From assembly GCF_048820895.1 (NCBI RefSeq), contig NZ_JBMERQ010000008.1, forward strand, positions 1 through 64,000: a stretch of DNA of 64,000 nucleotides. Reading direction: 5' to 3'. Below the pieces are notes generated by a model. That model saw nothing but the letters and a program-made list of their open reading frames with translations. It did no database searches and was not told the DNA's origin. Source of the DNA: Cribrihabitans_A neustonicus (GTDB lineage: Bacteria; Pseudomonadota; Alphaproteobacteria; Rhodobacterales; Rhodobacteraceae). The position numbers and the translations under genes are program-made. This document shows, piece after piece, positions 22,965 through 32,403 of the stretch (position 1 is its first letter; the number at the start of each line of letters is the position of its first letter).

Positions 22965-25900
22965 ATGGCGCGCGCACTGCCGCCCCGGGCCGGCGGGCTG
23001 TTCAGCTATTTCACCCGCCACCGCACCGCGGCGAACCTGCTGCTCGTGCTGCTGCTGGTCCTTGGCGCCGCCGCAATGCCCAACATGCGGGCTCAGTTCT
23101 TCCCCGATGTGATTGTCGAAAACGTCAGCGTGAACGTCGAATGGGAGGGCGCCGGCCCCGAGGACGTGGACAGCGGCATCGTGCAGGTGCTGGAGCCGGT
23201 GCTGCTGGCGGTGGATGGCGTTGCGGAGACCGCCGCGGTCTCACGCGAGGGGCAGGCGTCGCTGACGCTGGAGTTCGAGCCGGATTGGGACATGTCCCGC
23301 GCCGTGGCCGATGTGCAAAGCGCGGTCGACAGCGTCACGTCCTTGCCCGAAGAGGCCGAGGAGCCCGAAGTGCGCCGCGGCGGCTGGCGCGACCGGGTGA
23401 CCGATGTGGTGATCACCGGGCCGGTGTCGCCTCAGCAGCTCGCCCTGTTTGCGGACGAGCTGGTGGTGCGGCTGTTCGAAGCGGGTGTCACCCGCACTTC
23501 CATCCGCGGCGTGGCGGCGCCGCAGACGGTGGTGGAGGTGCCCTCGGCCAGCCTGATCTCCCATGATATCACCCTGCGCGGGATCGCCGCTGCCATCGCC
23601 GCCGAGGCCGATGCTGATCCCGCGGGCGACATCGAAAGCGCCAATGCGCGGGTGCGGACAGGCAGCGAGAAACGCGCGCCGGACGCCCTGGAGCGCATCG
23701 TGCTGCGCACCAACCCGGACGGCTCGGTCCTGACGGTGGGCGACGTGGCCACCGTGCGCGTTGAAGGCCCGGACCGGAACCGCGCCTATTTCGTCGGCGA
23801 GAACCCCGCCGTGTCTATCCGCATCGACCGGGCCGGGCAGGGCAATGCCATCCGCCTGCAGGCCCAGGTCGAGGACGTTGTCGAGGAACTGCAGGCGAGC
23901 CTGCCCGAGGGCGTCAGCGCCGGGCTGATCCGCACCCGTGCCGAAGCCATTACCGACCGGCTCGACCTCCTGGTCGACAACGGGCTGATGGGGCTCGGGC
24001 TGGTGCTTGCGCTGCTCTTTCTGTTCCTCAACAGCCGGATTGCCTTCTGGGTGGCGGCGGGCATACCGGCGGCGATGTTTGCTGCGGCGGCGCTGATGTA
24101 TGCGGCGGGCATCACCATCAATATGGTGAGCCTGTTCGGGCTGATCCTGACACTCGGCATCGTGGTGGATGACGCCATCGTGGTGGGCGAGCACGCCGAT
24201 TTCCGGGTCCGCCGCCTCGGCGAGACGCCGGTGCAGGCGGCCGAGAACGCCGCCCGGCGGATGGCGATGCCGGTGTTTGCCGCCTCGCTCACCACCATCA
24301 TCGCCTTCTTCGCGCTGACCCTGGTGGGCGGGCGCTTCGGGGAGCTGATCCGGGACATTCCCTTCACCGTGATTGCGGTGATGGCAGCCTCGCTGGTCGA
24401 ATGCTTCCTGATCCTGCCGAACCACTTGGCCCATGCGCTGACCCATGCCCAGGCGCGGCACTGGTACGACGTGCCCAACCGGGTGGTGAACCGCGGCTTC
24501 CGCTGGCTGCGCGACCATGCCTTCCGGCCGCTGACGGCGGGCGTGGTGCAGGCGCGCTACGCGGTGCTCGCCGGGATGCTGGTGATCCTCGCGAGCCAAC
24601 TGGCGCTGTTCATCGGCGGCGACGTCAAATGGCGTTTCTTCAATGCGCCCGAGCGCGGATCAGTGACCGGCAACTTCGCCATGGCCGAGGGTGCCACCCG
24701 CGCCGACACCCTGGCGATGATGCGCGAGATGCAGCGCGCAACCGAGGAGCTGGGCGCCGAGTACGAGGCGCGGTTTGGCGAGAACCCGCTGAATTTCGTG
24801 ATGGCGGAGACCGGCGGCAACGCGGGCTGGGGCCTGGCCGGGGTGGAGACCAAGGATGCGGACCTGCTGGGCGGGATCTCAATCGAGCTGATCGACGCCG
24901 ACCTGCGCCCCTATTCCAGCTTTGCTTTTGTCGCCGAGCTGCAGGAGCGGGTGGTGCAGCATCCTATGGCCGAGACCGTCTCTTTCCGCGGCTGGCGCTC
25001 CGGGCCGGGCGGCGATTCGCTCGACGTGCAGTTCTACGGCGCCGGGGCCGAGGTTCTGAAGCGCGCGGCGGAGGATCTGAAGACGGCGCTTCTGCGTTTC
25101 CCCGAGGTTTCCGCAGTGCAGGATAGCCTCGCGTACGACAAGGAGGAGGTGCTCCTTGACCTCACCCCGCAGGGGCAGGCGCTTGATTTCGATATTGCCG
25201 GCCTCGGGCAGGCGCTCCGGGCGCGGCTCAACGGGATCGAAGCGGCGACCTACCCGGACGGGCCGCGCAGTGCAGCGATCCGGGTGGAGCTGCCGAAGGG
25301 CGAGCTGACCGCTGATTTCCTTGAACGGATGCTGATGCGCGCGCCAAGCGGCATCTACGTGCCGCTCGCTGATATCGTCTCGGTCAGCCAGCGCACGGGC
25401 TTCTCCACTGTGCGGCGCGAGAACGGGCTCAGGGTAATCAGCGTGACCGGCGACGTTTCCGAAGACGATCCGGCCCGCGCCGAGGCGGTGATGCAGGCTC
25501 TGAAGGACGAGATTCTGCCGGAGATTGCCAGCCGCCGGCAGGTGGAATGGCGGCTGGGCGGGCTGGCCGAGCAGGAGCAGACCTTCCTGCAGGAGGCGGG
25601 CACAGGGCTGATCCTGTGTCTCACCGGCATCTACCTGGTATTGGCCTGGATCTTTGCCAGCTGGACCCGGCCCTTGGTGGTGATGGCCGTGATTCCCTTC
25701 GGCCTCGTCGGCACCATCTGGGGCCACTACATGTGGGAGGTGCCGCTGTCGATGTTCACGGTGGTCGGGCTGCTGGGGATGACCGGGATCATCATCAACG
25801 ACTCCATCGTGCTGGTCACAACCATCGACCAATACGCCGAGGAGCGCGGGCTGATCCCTTCGATCATCGATGGCGCGGCGGACCGGCTGCGGCCGGTGAT

Positions 25901-26375
25901 GCTGACCACGATGACCACGGTACTGGGACTGGCGCCGCTGCTGTTCGAGCGCTCGCAGCAGGCGCAGTTCCTGAAGCCGACGGTGATTACCCTGGTCTAC
26001 GGGCTGGGCTTCGGGATGCTGCTGGTCTTACTGCTGGTGCCAGCCCTGATGGCGATGGGGCAGGACGTGCTGCGCCCCGCGGCGGCGCTGCGGCGGGCGC
26101 TTCGCCGCGGAGGGCCGCGGGCCGCGTCGGGGCTGCGCTGGCTCGTGGCGGGCACCGCGCTGGCCGAGCTGGCGTGGCTTGCGGTCACACTGGGCTGGGC
26201 GATGGCCACCGGCGCGCTGCATCCGGCCCTGCGCGGGCTGGCGCCGGTGATGGCGCGGGCTGAGCCGGTAACGGCGGGCTTGCTCCTGTTCCTGGCAGGC
26301 GCTCTGGTTATTGCGGTTCTGGCCTACATGGGCGGCGGGCTCGCCTACCGCATGAGGGTCCGCCAGCGGGCCTGA
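22965..26375 (+). CDS. RND efflux transporter (AcrB/HAE-like)
   Basis: A 1136-residue inner-membrane proton-driven pump with the twelve-helix RND layout: TM1 at about 20-40, porter domain, TM2-6, second porter domain, TM7-12. The proton-relay pair is seen in TM4, LGIVVDDAIVVGEHADF. The second half repeats the pattern with MTGIIINDSIVLVTTIDQY, where Asn-Asp replaces Asp-Asp. It is close to the family of pumps that pair with a single adaptor. The last 31 bases overlap the convergent Nudix gene. Substrate unknown. Confidence 0.93.
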   Translation: MARALPPRAGGLFSYFTRHRTAANLLLVLLLVLGAAAMPNMRAQFFPDVIVENVSVNVEWEGAGPEDVDSGIVQVLEPVLLAVDGVAETAAVSREGQASLTLEFEPDWDMSRAVADVQSAVDSVTSLPEEAEEPEVRRGGWRDRVTDVVITGPVSPQQLALFADELVVRLFEAGVTRTSIRGVAAPQTVVEVPSASLISHDITLRGIAAAIAAEADADPAGDIESANARVRTGSEKRAPDALERIVLRTNPDGSVLTVGDVATVRVEGPDRNRAYFVGENPAVSIRIDRAGQGNAIRLQAQVEDVVEELQASLPEGVSAGLIRTRAEAITDRLDLLVDNGLMGLGLVLALLFLFLNSRIAFWVAAGIPAAMFAAAALMYAAGITINMVSLFGLILTLGIVVDDAIVVGEHADFRVRRLGETPVQAAENAARRMAMPVFAASLTTIIAFFALTLVGGRFGELIRDIPFTVIAVMAASLVECFLILPNHLAHALTHAQARHWYDVPNRVVNRGFRWLRDHAFRPLTAGVVQARYAVLAGMLVILASQLALFIGGDVKWRFFNAPERGSVTGNFAMAEGATRADTLAMMREMQRATEELGAEYEARFGENPLNFVMAETGGNAGWGLAGVETKDADLLGGISIELIDADLRPYSSFAFVAELQERVVQHPMAETVSFRGWRSGPGGDSLDVQFYGAGAEVLKRAAEDLKTALLRFPEVSAVQDSLAYDKEEVLLDLTPQGQALDFDIAGLGQALRARLNGIEAATYPDGPRSAAIRVELPKGELTADFLERMLMRAPSGIYVPLADIVSVSQRTGFSTVRRENGLRVISVTGDVSEDDPARAEAVMQALKDEILPEIASRRQVEWRLGGLAEQEQTFLQEAGTGLILCLTGIYLVLAWIFASWTRPLVVMAVIPFGLVGTIWGHYMWEVPLSMFTVVGLLGMTGIIINDSIVLVTTIDQYAEERGLIPSIIDGAADRLRPVMLTTMTTVLGLAPLLFERSQQAQFLKPTVITLVYGLGFGMLLVLLLVPALMAMGQDVLRPAAALRRALRRGGPRAASGLRWLVAGTALAELAWLAVTLGWAMATGALHPALRGLAPVMARAEPVTAGLLLFLAGALVIAVLAYMGGGLAYRMRVRQRA

Positions 26376-26851
26376 GCCAGCCGTGCCACGCCGGCCACCT
26401 CATCAAGCAGATCGAAACCCGGCGCTTCCAGCCCGGCGACGGAAACCCATGCCGCCTGGGCGGCATCATCCTGCGGCCGGGGCGTGCCGGAGGCGTAGCC
26501 GCACAGCACAGCAGCGAGCAGGTAGTGGCTCTGCACCCTGCCTGCGGCGTCGCGGGTGATCACATCGATATTGGTGAGGTACTCCAGCGGGCGGGCGATG
26601 ACGCCGGTCTCCTCATGCAGTTCGCGTGCCGCGGCCTGCATCGCGGTTTCGCCAGCCTCCACATGGCCGCCGGGAAAGCCCCACCAGCCCGCCATCGGCG
26701 CCTTGCCGCGCTGGACCAGGATCACCTCCCCATCTTCCGCGCTGCCGCCGCCGCTGCCGGCGGGCTGGCGGCAGACCACGGCGACGGCCCCCAGCACGGG
26801 ACGCTGAGCGGCAATCCTGACGGCGGAGGGAGGGGTTCCTGCTGCGCTCAT
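26345..26851 (-). CDS. Nudix hydrolase
   Basis: A 168-residue hydrolase of nucleoside diphosphate-linked compounds. The Nudix box is complete: GGHVEAGETAMQAAARELHE followed by ETGV (about 65-88), with the Mg-binding REL.EE glutamates. WWGFPGGH before it and the short C-terminal helix are normal. The N-terminal strand PVLGAVAVVCR fits ADP-ribose pyrophosphatase-like members, but the substrate cannot be told. It overlaps the end of the convergent RND pump gene by 31 bases and the upstream DsbD-like gene's stop by four. Confidence 0.88.
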   Translation of the reverse strand: MSAAGTPPSAVRIAAQRPVLGAVAVVCRQPAGSGGGSAEDGEVILVQRGKAPMAGWWGFPGGHVEAGETAMQAAARELHEETGVIARPLEYLTNIDVITRDAAGRVQSHYLLAAVLCGYASGTPRPQDDAAQAAWVSVAGLEAPGFDLLDEVAGVARLAQARWRTLMR

Positions 26852-27690
26852 CCGGCAGCGCAGCCGCGGATGTCGACCGCGTGATCGCGGCCCAGAACCG
26901 TGATGCGCAGGCGCGAGCGGTCGAGCGCGGAGGCCGTGCCGCTGTCTGCGGGCAGGAACTCGGTTTCGGCAACCAGGGTGCCGCCCTCGCGCCGCGTGCT
27001 GGTGGCGCCGGCCTGGAAATGCGGGGTGCCGGGCTCGATCACCGCGACCTCCTCGCCTCCGGCGGGCGGCATGGCGATGCGGGCGGTCACGCTGAGCCCG
27101 TAGCGCGAGGGGCGCACGCCGCAGGCGGCATTGCTGACCCGGGCTTCACGCGCCGACAGGGGACGGCTGGCGAGCGCCGCGGCAATTGCCGGATTGCGCC
27201 CGGCCTGCGGGTCGAGCGTGTGATCGAAATCCAGCTCCGCCGGCACGCAGACATCCTTGCACACCCCCAGCTGCACTTGCCCCTTGAGCCGCACCGGCGC
27301 GCCGGGGCGTGCAGGGGTGATCTCCACCGGCAGCACCAGCGCATCGTGGTAGCCCAGCGTGCGCATGCCCGCGGTCAGGAACACCTCCGGCGCGGGCCAG
27401 GTAAAGGCGGCGGCAGCAACGTTCTGCGAGCCGTTCCAGGCGAAGGAGGGCGGGATGCCGGCCTCGCCCGGCGCGCGCCAGTAGGTCTTCCAGCCCTCTG
27501 CTAAAGTGATCTTCAGGGCGCTCTGGTAGGTGCCGCGGGCGGTCATCCCGCCGTCCAGCACTTCGATCCGCACCAGGCCGCCTTCGGGCAGGCCCGCCGC
27601 ACGGGTCGCGGAGGCGGGCAGAACGGCAAACCAGGCGGCTGCAAGCACGGCGGCAGCCCGGATCAGGATAGGGGTCAGCTTCTGTCTCAT
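26848..27690 (-). CDS. Periplasmic DsbD N-terminal-domain-like protein
   Basis: A 280-residue exported protein with a signal peptide (about 1-32). It resembles the N-terminal thiol-disulfide exchange domain of DsbD/ScsB-type reductases. LGVCKDVCVPAEL (Cys-x3-Cys near 145-149) is the redox pair, preceded by WKTYWRAPGEAGIPPSF, a hallmark of this group. The transmembrane and thioredoxin parts of DsbD are absent, so it probably works with a separate membrane electron donor. The ATG at 27690 is used; 27711 is an in-frame alternative seven codons upstream. Its stop overlaps the Nudix start. Confidence 0.8.
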   Translation of the reverse strand: MRQKLTPILIRAAAVLAAAWFAVLPASATRAAGLPEGGLVRIEVLDGGMTARGTYQSALKITLAEGWKTYWRAPGEAGIPPSFAWNGSQNVAAAAFTWPAPEVFLTAGMRTLGYHDALVLPVEITPARPGAPVRLKGQVQLGVCKDVCVPAELDFDHTLDPQAGRNPAIAAALASRPLSAREARVSNAACGVRPSRYGLSVTARIAMPPAGGEEVAVIEPGTPHFQAGATSTRREGGTLVAETEFLPADSGTASALDRSRLRITVLGRDHAVDIRGCAAG

Positions 27691-27871
27691 GGCTGCATTG
27701 ATGCGCCGCATACGCGGATTTGCCAAGCCTTCCGCGGTCATCTTTCCGTGTGCGCCGCGGGGGCTCTGCGCGGGTTTTGACGGGCGCGCGCCGGCGGGCG
27801 GTTCCCGCAGCCCTTGCGCGCGGGCCTGCCGGGCGGCATGGTGGGGACAGGAAGCAGAGTGACGGAAGCGC

Positions 27872-28429
27872 ATGGAACTGACAGGTAAGCTCTTGATTGC
27901 AATGCCCGGAATCGGCGATCCCCGCTTCGAGCACGCGGTGATCTTCCTGTGCTCGCAGGGCGAGGACGGCGCGATGGGGCTGATTGTGAACAAACCTGCC
28001 GCTGGCGTCGCGCTCGGCGAATTGCTGGAGCAGCTCGATATCGGCGGCGCGAACAGCCCGGCGGCGGCGCTGCCGGTGCGCTTCGGCGGGCCGGTGGAGA
28101 CGCAGCGCGGCTTCGTGCTGCATTCCGACGATTACGTGTCGGACGTGAGCTCGCTGAAGGTGGCGCCGGGGTTTTCCATGACCGCGACGCTGGACATCCT
28201 AGAAGACATCGCCCGCGGCGCCGGGCCGGATGACCTCTTGGTGCTGCTGGGCTATGCCGGCTGGGGACCGGGACAGCTGGAGTCAGAGATTGCCATGAAC
28301 GGCTGGCTGACCACGGATGCGAGCCCCGAGCTTGTGTTCGGCACCGAGGATGACGCCAAATGGGGCGCGGCGCTGAAGACGCTGGGCGTCGATCCGCTGA
28401 CCCTGTCTGCCAGCGCCGGGCACGCCTGA
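27872..28429 (+). CDS. YqgE/AlgH family protein
   Basis: A 185-residue cytosolic protein of the UPF0301 family. Conserved parts are GKLLIAMPGIGDPRFEHAVI (5-24), GAMGLIVNKPA (33-43), VRFGGPVETQRGFVLHS (about 69-85), and LLGYAGWGPGQLESEI (about 123-138). The biochemical role is unsettled; AlgH influences alginate and other gene expression in Pseudomonas. It is divergent from the DsbD-like gene with about 180 bases between starts. Confidence 0.93.
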   Translation: MELTGKLLIAMPGIGDPRFEHAVIFLCSQGEDGAMGLIVNKPAAGVALGELLEQLDIGGANSPAAALPVRFGGPVETQRGFVLHSDDYVSDVSSLKVAPGFSMTATLDILEDIARGAGPDDLLVLLGYAGWGPGQLESEIAMNGWLTTDASPELVFGTEDDAKWGAALKTLGVDPLTLSASAGHA

Positions 28430-28536
28430 GCCGCCGGCCCGGGGGCAAGAACCTACCGTTGCAAGCTGCAGGAAGCGGGCGTGGCGCACCCGCCTCCTGC
28501 CGTGGGGGAGCAACAGGCGGAGAGCCCGCGCAGGCC

Positions 28537-29487
28537 TCAGCCCCGCGGGGCGGCGGCGCGGCGGAGCCGGTCGTTGATGGCGGCGCCCAGCCCGTGCTCC
28601 GGTACCGGCGCGACCGCGATCGGCAGGCCCATGGCGTCGAGCCGGTGCAGGTGGCCAAAGAGATTGGCCGCGGCCTCGGCCAGGTCGCTGGTTTCCGACA
28701 GATTGAGATCGCAGGGCCCGGGGCCGAAACCGAGGAACAGCTCGCCCGCAGCAGGCTCTTTGGCGTTGAGACGCACCGGCGCGCCGGGGGCGTAGTGCGA
28801 CAGGAGCTGGCCGGGTGCGGTCAGCGGGTCCGCGGCATCGCGCAGCACCAGCTTCCGGCCCAGCACCGCCTCCACTTCCTCGGCCGCAAGCCCGCCGGGG
28901 CGCAGCAGCATGGGCTCGGGGCCTGCGAGGCCGATGATGGTGGATTCGACGCCCACTCCGCAGGGGCCGTCATCGAGGATCGCCGCGATGCGGTCGCCGA
29001 GCCCGGCTGCGACATGCGCTGCGGTGGTCGGGCTGATCTTGCCCGAGAGGTTGGCCGAGGGCGCGGCCACCGGCCCGTCGAAAGCGGAGAGCAGCGCCTG
29101 TGCCGCCGGATGCGCGGGCACTCGGACGCCGAGCGTCTCAAGCCCTGCCGTTACCAGAGACGAGATCCCGTGGCCTTCGCGCAGGGGCAGCACCAGCGTC
29201 AGCGGGCCGGGCCAGAAGGCCGCGGCGAGCGTCTCGGCTGGCCCGCTCCACTCCACGTAGCGCCGCGCTGCCTCTGCCGAGTGCACATGCGCGATCAGCG
29301 GGTTGAAGCTGGGCCGGCCCTTGGCGTCGTAGATCGCCGCCACGGCGCTGCCCTGCCGCGCATCGGCGCCGAGTCCATAGACCGTTTCGGTCGGGAAGGA
29401 GACCAGCTCCCCCGCGTGCAGGAGCGCGGCGGCGCGGGCCACGCCTTCCGCCGTGGCGGCAAGAATTTCGGTGTTTTTCTGGGTCAT
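28537..29487 (-). CDS. tsaC/sua5: L-threonylcarbamoyladenylate synthase
   Basis: Sua5 forms threonylcarbamoyl-AMP from threonine, bicarbonate and ATP, the first step of the universal t6A37 modification of ANN-decoding tRNAs. The 316-residue protein is the long Sua5 form. The YrdC domain (about 1-205) shows SFPTETVYGLGADA (30-43), KGRPSFNPLIAHV (56-68) and PSANLSGKISPT (about 142-153). The C-terminal Sua5 domain is joined by the LLRPGGL and LSHYAPGAPVRL linker region. Confidence 0.94.
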   Translation of the reverse strand: MTQKNTEILAATAEGVARAAALLHAGELVSFPTETVYGLGADARQGSAVAAIYDAKGRPSFNPLIAHVHSAEAARRYVEWSGPAETLAAAFWPGPLTLVLPLREGHGISSLVTAGLETLGVRVPAHPAAQALLSAFDGPVAAPSANLSGKISPTTAAHVAAGLGDRIAAILDDGPCGVGVESTIIGLAGPEPMLLRPGGLAAEEVEAVLGRKLVLRDAADPLTAPGQLLSHYAPGAPVRLNAKEPAAGELFLGFGPGPCDLNLSETSDLAEAAANLFGHLHRLDAMGLPIAVAPVPEHGLGAAINDRLRRAAAPRG

Positions 29488-29627
29488 GCGGGTGACGCGG
29501 CGTTTTGGTTGATTGCACGGGGCGCCCGATTAGGTAATCGGACAAGCCATCGACCATACCGGTCCCGGCCCGCGATGCCAAGCGTCCGGGCCGCACAACC
29601 GCCTATTAGGACGCCAAGAGAACGCCC

Positions 29628-31334
29628 ATGACCTTCCGTGCCCCCGTTTCCGAATATGAGTTCCTGCTGAAACATGTGATCGGCTACAGCGCGGTTGCGG
29701 CGACCGAGCGTTTCTCGGAAGCCCCGATGGACATGGCCAGGGCGATCCTGAACGAGGCCGACCGCATGTGCGGCGAGGTGCTGGCGCCCTTGCAGCGCGG
29801 CGGCGACCTGCATCCGGCGCATCTGGAGAACGGCGTGCTGCGCACCTCGCCCGGTTTCGGGGACGGCTGGAAGGCCATCGCCGAGGGCGGCTGGATCGGC
29901 ATGAGCGCGCCGCAGGAGCATGGCGGCATGGGGCTGCCGATGACGGTGACCACCGCGGTGAACGAGATGATGGCGGCGGCCTGCCTGTCGCTGCAGCTGG
30001 CGCCGCTGATGAGCCAGGGCCAGATCGAGGCGCTGGAGCATCATGCCTCGGACGCGCTGAAAGAGCTGTACCTGCCAAAGCTGATCTCGGGCGAGTGGTC
30101 GGGCACGATGAACCTGACCGAGCCGCAGGCGGGCTCGGACGTGGGGGCGCTGAGTTCGAAGGCCGAGCCGAACGGGGATGGCACCTATGCCATCAGCGGC
30201 CAGAAGATCTTCATCTCCTGGGGCGACAACGACTTCTGCGAAAACGTCTGCCACCTGGTGCTGGCGCGGCTGCCTGATGGCGTGCCGGGGACCAAGGGGA
30301 TTTCGCTGTTCCTGGTGCCGAAATACATCCCGGATGAGAACGGCAACCCCGGCAAGGCCAACAGCCTCAAGGTGGTGAGCCTGGAGCACAAGATGGGCCT
30401 GCATGGCTCGCCCACCTGCGTGATGCAATATGACGGCGCCACCGGCTGGCTGGTCGGTGAGGAACATGGCGGCATGGCGGCGATGTTCACCATGATGAAC
30501 AACGCGCGGCTGGGTGTCGGAGGCCAGGGTGTCGGCGCGGGCGAGGGCGCCTATCAGCACGCGCTGGGTTATGCGCTGGAGCGCAAGCAGGGCAAGACGC
30601 CCTCGGGCACCATCGCCGACCACGCCGACGTGCGCCGGATGCTGATGGAGATGAAGGCGGAGCTGTTCGCCGCCCGCGCCATCATGCTGGCCTGCGCCCA
30701 GGCCATCGACATGGCCACCGCCACCGGTGATCCGGACTGGAAGACCCGCGCCGCCTTCCTGACCCCGATAGCCAAGGCCTTCGGCACCGATACCGGCATC
30801 CGCGTCGCGGAGACCGGCGTGCAGGTGCATGGCGGCATGGGCTTCATCGAGGAAACCGGCGCCGCGCAGTATTACCGCGACGTGCGGGTGACCGCGATCT
30901 ACGAAGGCACCAATGGCATTCAGGCGATGGATCTGGTGGCGCGCAAGATGATGGACGGCGGTGACATGGCAAACCGCCTGATCGACGAGATCGAGGAGCA
31001 GGCTGAGCGCGCGCGCCCGACCCATCCCAACATGGCGGAGGCGGTCTGGCAGGCCTGCGAGTCCCTGCGCGAGGCGACCGAGTGGCTGACCGCGCAGAGC
31101 GACATGCAGAACCGCTTTGCCGGAGCCGTGCCCTACCTGCGCGCCTTTGCCCGCGTGCTGGGCGGCCATTTCCACCTTGCCGCGGCGCTGGCCGACCAGG
31201 GCGGCCCGCGCGAGAAGCTCGCGCGGTTCTATATCAAGCGCATGCTGCCGGAGCACGCTGCCCTGCTCACCCACGCGCAGGAAGGTGCCGAGGGCGCCAT
31301 GGCGCTGAGCCTCGGCGAGCTGGCCACCGGATGA
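29628..31334 (+). CDS. Acyl-CoA dehydrogenase, long (DmdC-like) type
   Basis: A 568-residue FAD enzyme that oxidises an acyl-CoA to the enoyl-CoA and passes electrons to ETF. Central motifs are MNLTEPQAGSDVGAL (161-175), GQKIFISWGD (191-200) and YRDVRVTAIYEGTNGIQ (416-432), with Glu426 the expected catalytic base. The extra ~120-residue C-terminal domain and N-terminal cap place it in the long subgroup that includes DmdC (3-methylmercaptopropionyl-CoA dehydrogenase) of DMSP-degrading Roseobacters. The true substrate is not shown by sequence. It overlaps the MBL gene start by four bases, and an ETF-QO gene lies at 42980. Confidence 0.85.
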   Translation: MTFRAPVSEYEFLLKHVIGYSAVAATERFSEAPMDMARAILNEADRMCGEVLAPLQRGGDLHPAHLENGVLRTSPGFGDGWKAIAEGGWIGMSAPQEHGGMGLPMTVTTAVNEMMAAACLSLQLAPLMSQGQIEALEHHASDALKELYLPKLISGEWSGTMNLTEPQAGSDVGALSSKAEPNGDGTYAISGQKIFISWGDNDFCENVCHLVLARLPDGVPGTKGISLFLVPKYIPDENGNPGKANSLKVVSLEHKMGLHGSPTCVMQYDGATGWLVGEEHGGMAAMFTMMNNARLGVGGQGVGAGEGAYQHALGYALERKQGKTPSGTIADHADVRRMLMEMKAELFAARAIMLACAQAIDMATATGDPDWKTRAAFLTPIAKAFGTDTGIRVAETGVQVHGGMGFIEETGAAQYYRDVRVTAIYEGTNGIQAMDLVARKMMDGGDMANRLIDEIEEQAERARPTHPNMAEAVWQACESLREATEWLTAQSDMQNRFAGAVPYLRAFARVLGGHFHLAAALADQGGPREKLARFYIKRMLPEHAALLTHAQEGAEGAMALSLGELATG

Positions 31335-32377
31335 CGTCGGTTCCCGAGGTCTCGCTGCACACGCCGTGGACGGAGCCGCCCGCGCCGGGCGAGGCTATCG
31401 AGGTGGCGGAGGGCGTCCTGTGGATGCGCCAGCCGCTGCCGATGAAACTGGACCACGTGAACATCTACGCGCTGGATGACGGCGGCGGCTGGACCGTCAT
31501 CGACACCGGCTTCAACACCCGCAAGAGCCGGGCTATCTGGGACGGCCTGATGGCGGGGCCCCTGGGGGGCAAGCCGGTCACCCGCGTGGTGGCGACGCAT
31601 CACCACCCGGACCACATCGGCCTGGCGGGCTGGTTTCAGAGCGAACACGGCGCCGAGCTGGTCACCACCCGCACCGCCTGGCTGTTTGCCCGCATGCTGA
31701 CGCTCGACGTGCAGGAGAGCTGGCCCGAGGAAACGCTTGCCTATTACCGCAGCGCCGGCATGGCGCCGGAGATCTACGAGAAGCGCGTGGCGGAGCGGCC
31801 GTTCAACTTTGCCGACACGGTTTATCCGATGCCCTTGGGCTTCACCCGCGTCCAGCAGGGCGATGTGATCCGCATGGGCGGGCGCGACTGGGACGTGCAC
31901 ATGGGCAACGGCCATGCGCCGGAACATGCGACCTTCTGGAGCCGCGACGACCATCTTGTGCTGACCGGAGATCAGATCCTTTCCTCGATCAGCCCCAACA
32001 TCGGCGTCTATGCCACCGAGCCGATGGCCGACCCGCTTGGGGAATGGCTGGAGGCCTGCGAGCGGCTCTCGGGCCTGGCGCGGCCGGAGCATCTGGCGCT
32101 GGGCGGCCACAAGCTGCCGTTCACCCGGCTGCCGCTCAGAATGCGGCAGCTTATCGGCAACCATCATGGCGCGCTGGAGCGGCTGCTGGAGCACCTCAGC
32201 GAGCCGCGCACCGCGGCCGAGTGTTTCGCGCCGCTGTTCAAGCGCCGCATCGGTGACGGCGAATACGGTCTTGCGCTGGTGGAGGCGGTTGCCCATGTAA
32301 ATCATCTCTACCACACCGGACAGGCCGCGCGCTGGCAGCGCGGGGATGGGGCCTGGCTTTATCAGCGCACGGGGTGA
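31331..32377 (+). CDS. Metallo-beta-lactamase-fold hydrolase
   Basis: A 348-residue MBL-fold hydrolase with the dizinc signature THHHPDH (89-95: His90, His92, Asp94, His95). GNGHAPEH supplies a further His, and LTGDQIL the bridging Asp. The C-terminal ~110 residues form a helical extension (PLGEWLEACERLSGL, NHHGALERLLEHL). The start overlaps the acyl-CoA dehydrogenase stop, and ~350-residue MBL proteins of this kind often accompany acyl-CoA dehydrogenases. A thioesterase or lactonase-like step in the same catabolic route is inferred. Confidence 0.85.
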   Translation: MTSVPEVSLHTPWTEPPAPGEAIEVAEGVLWMRQPLPMKLDHVNIYALDDGGGWTVIDTGFNTRKSRAIWDGLMAGPLGGKPVTRVVATHHHPDHIGLAGWFQSEHGAELVTTRTAWLFARMLTLDVQESWPEETLAYYRSAGMAPEIYEKRVAERPFNFADTVYPMPLGFTRVQQGDVIRMGGRDWDVHMGNGHAPEHATFWSRDDHLVLTGDQILSSISPNIGVYATEPMADPLGEWLEACERLSGLARPEHLALGGHKLPFTRLPLRMRQLIGNHHGALERLLEHLSEPRTAAECFAPLFKRRIGDGEYGLALVEAVAHVNHLYHTGQAARWQRGDGAWLYQRTG

Positions 32378-32403
32378 TGCCGCGCTCCGCAGGAGGGGAC
32401 GCC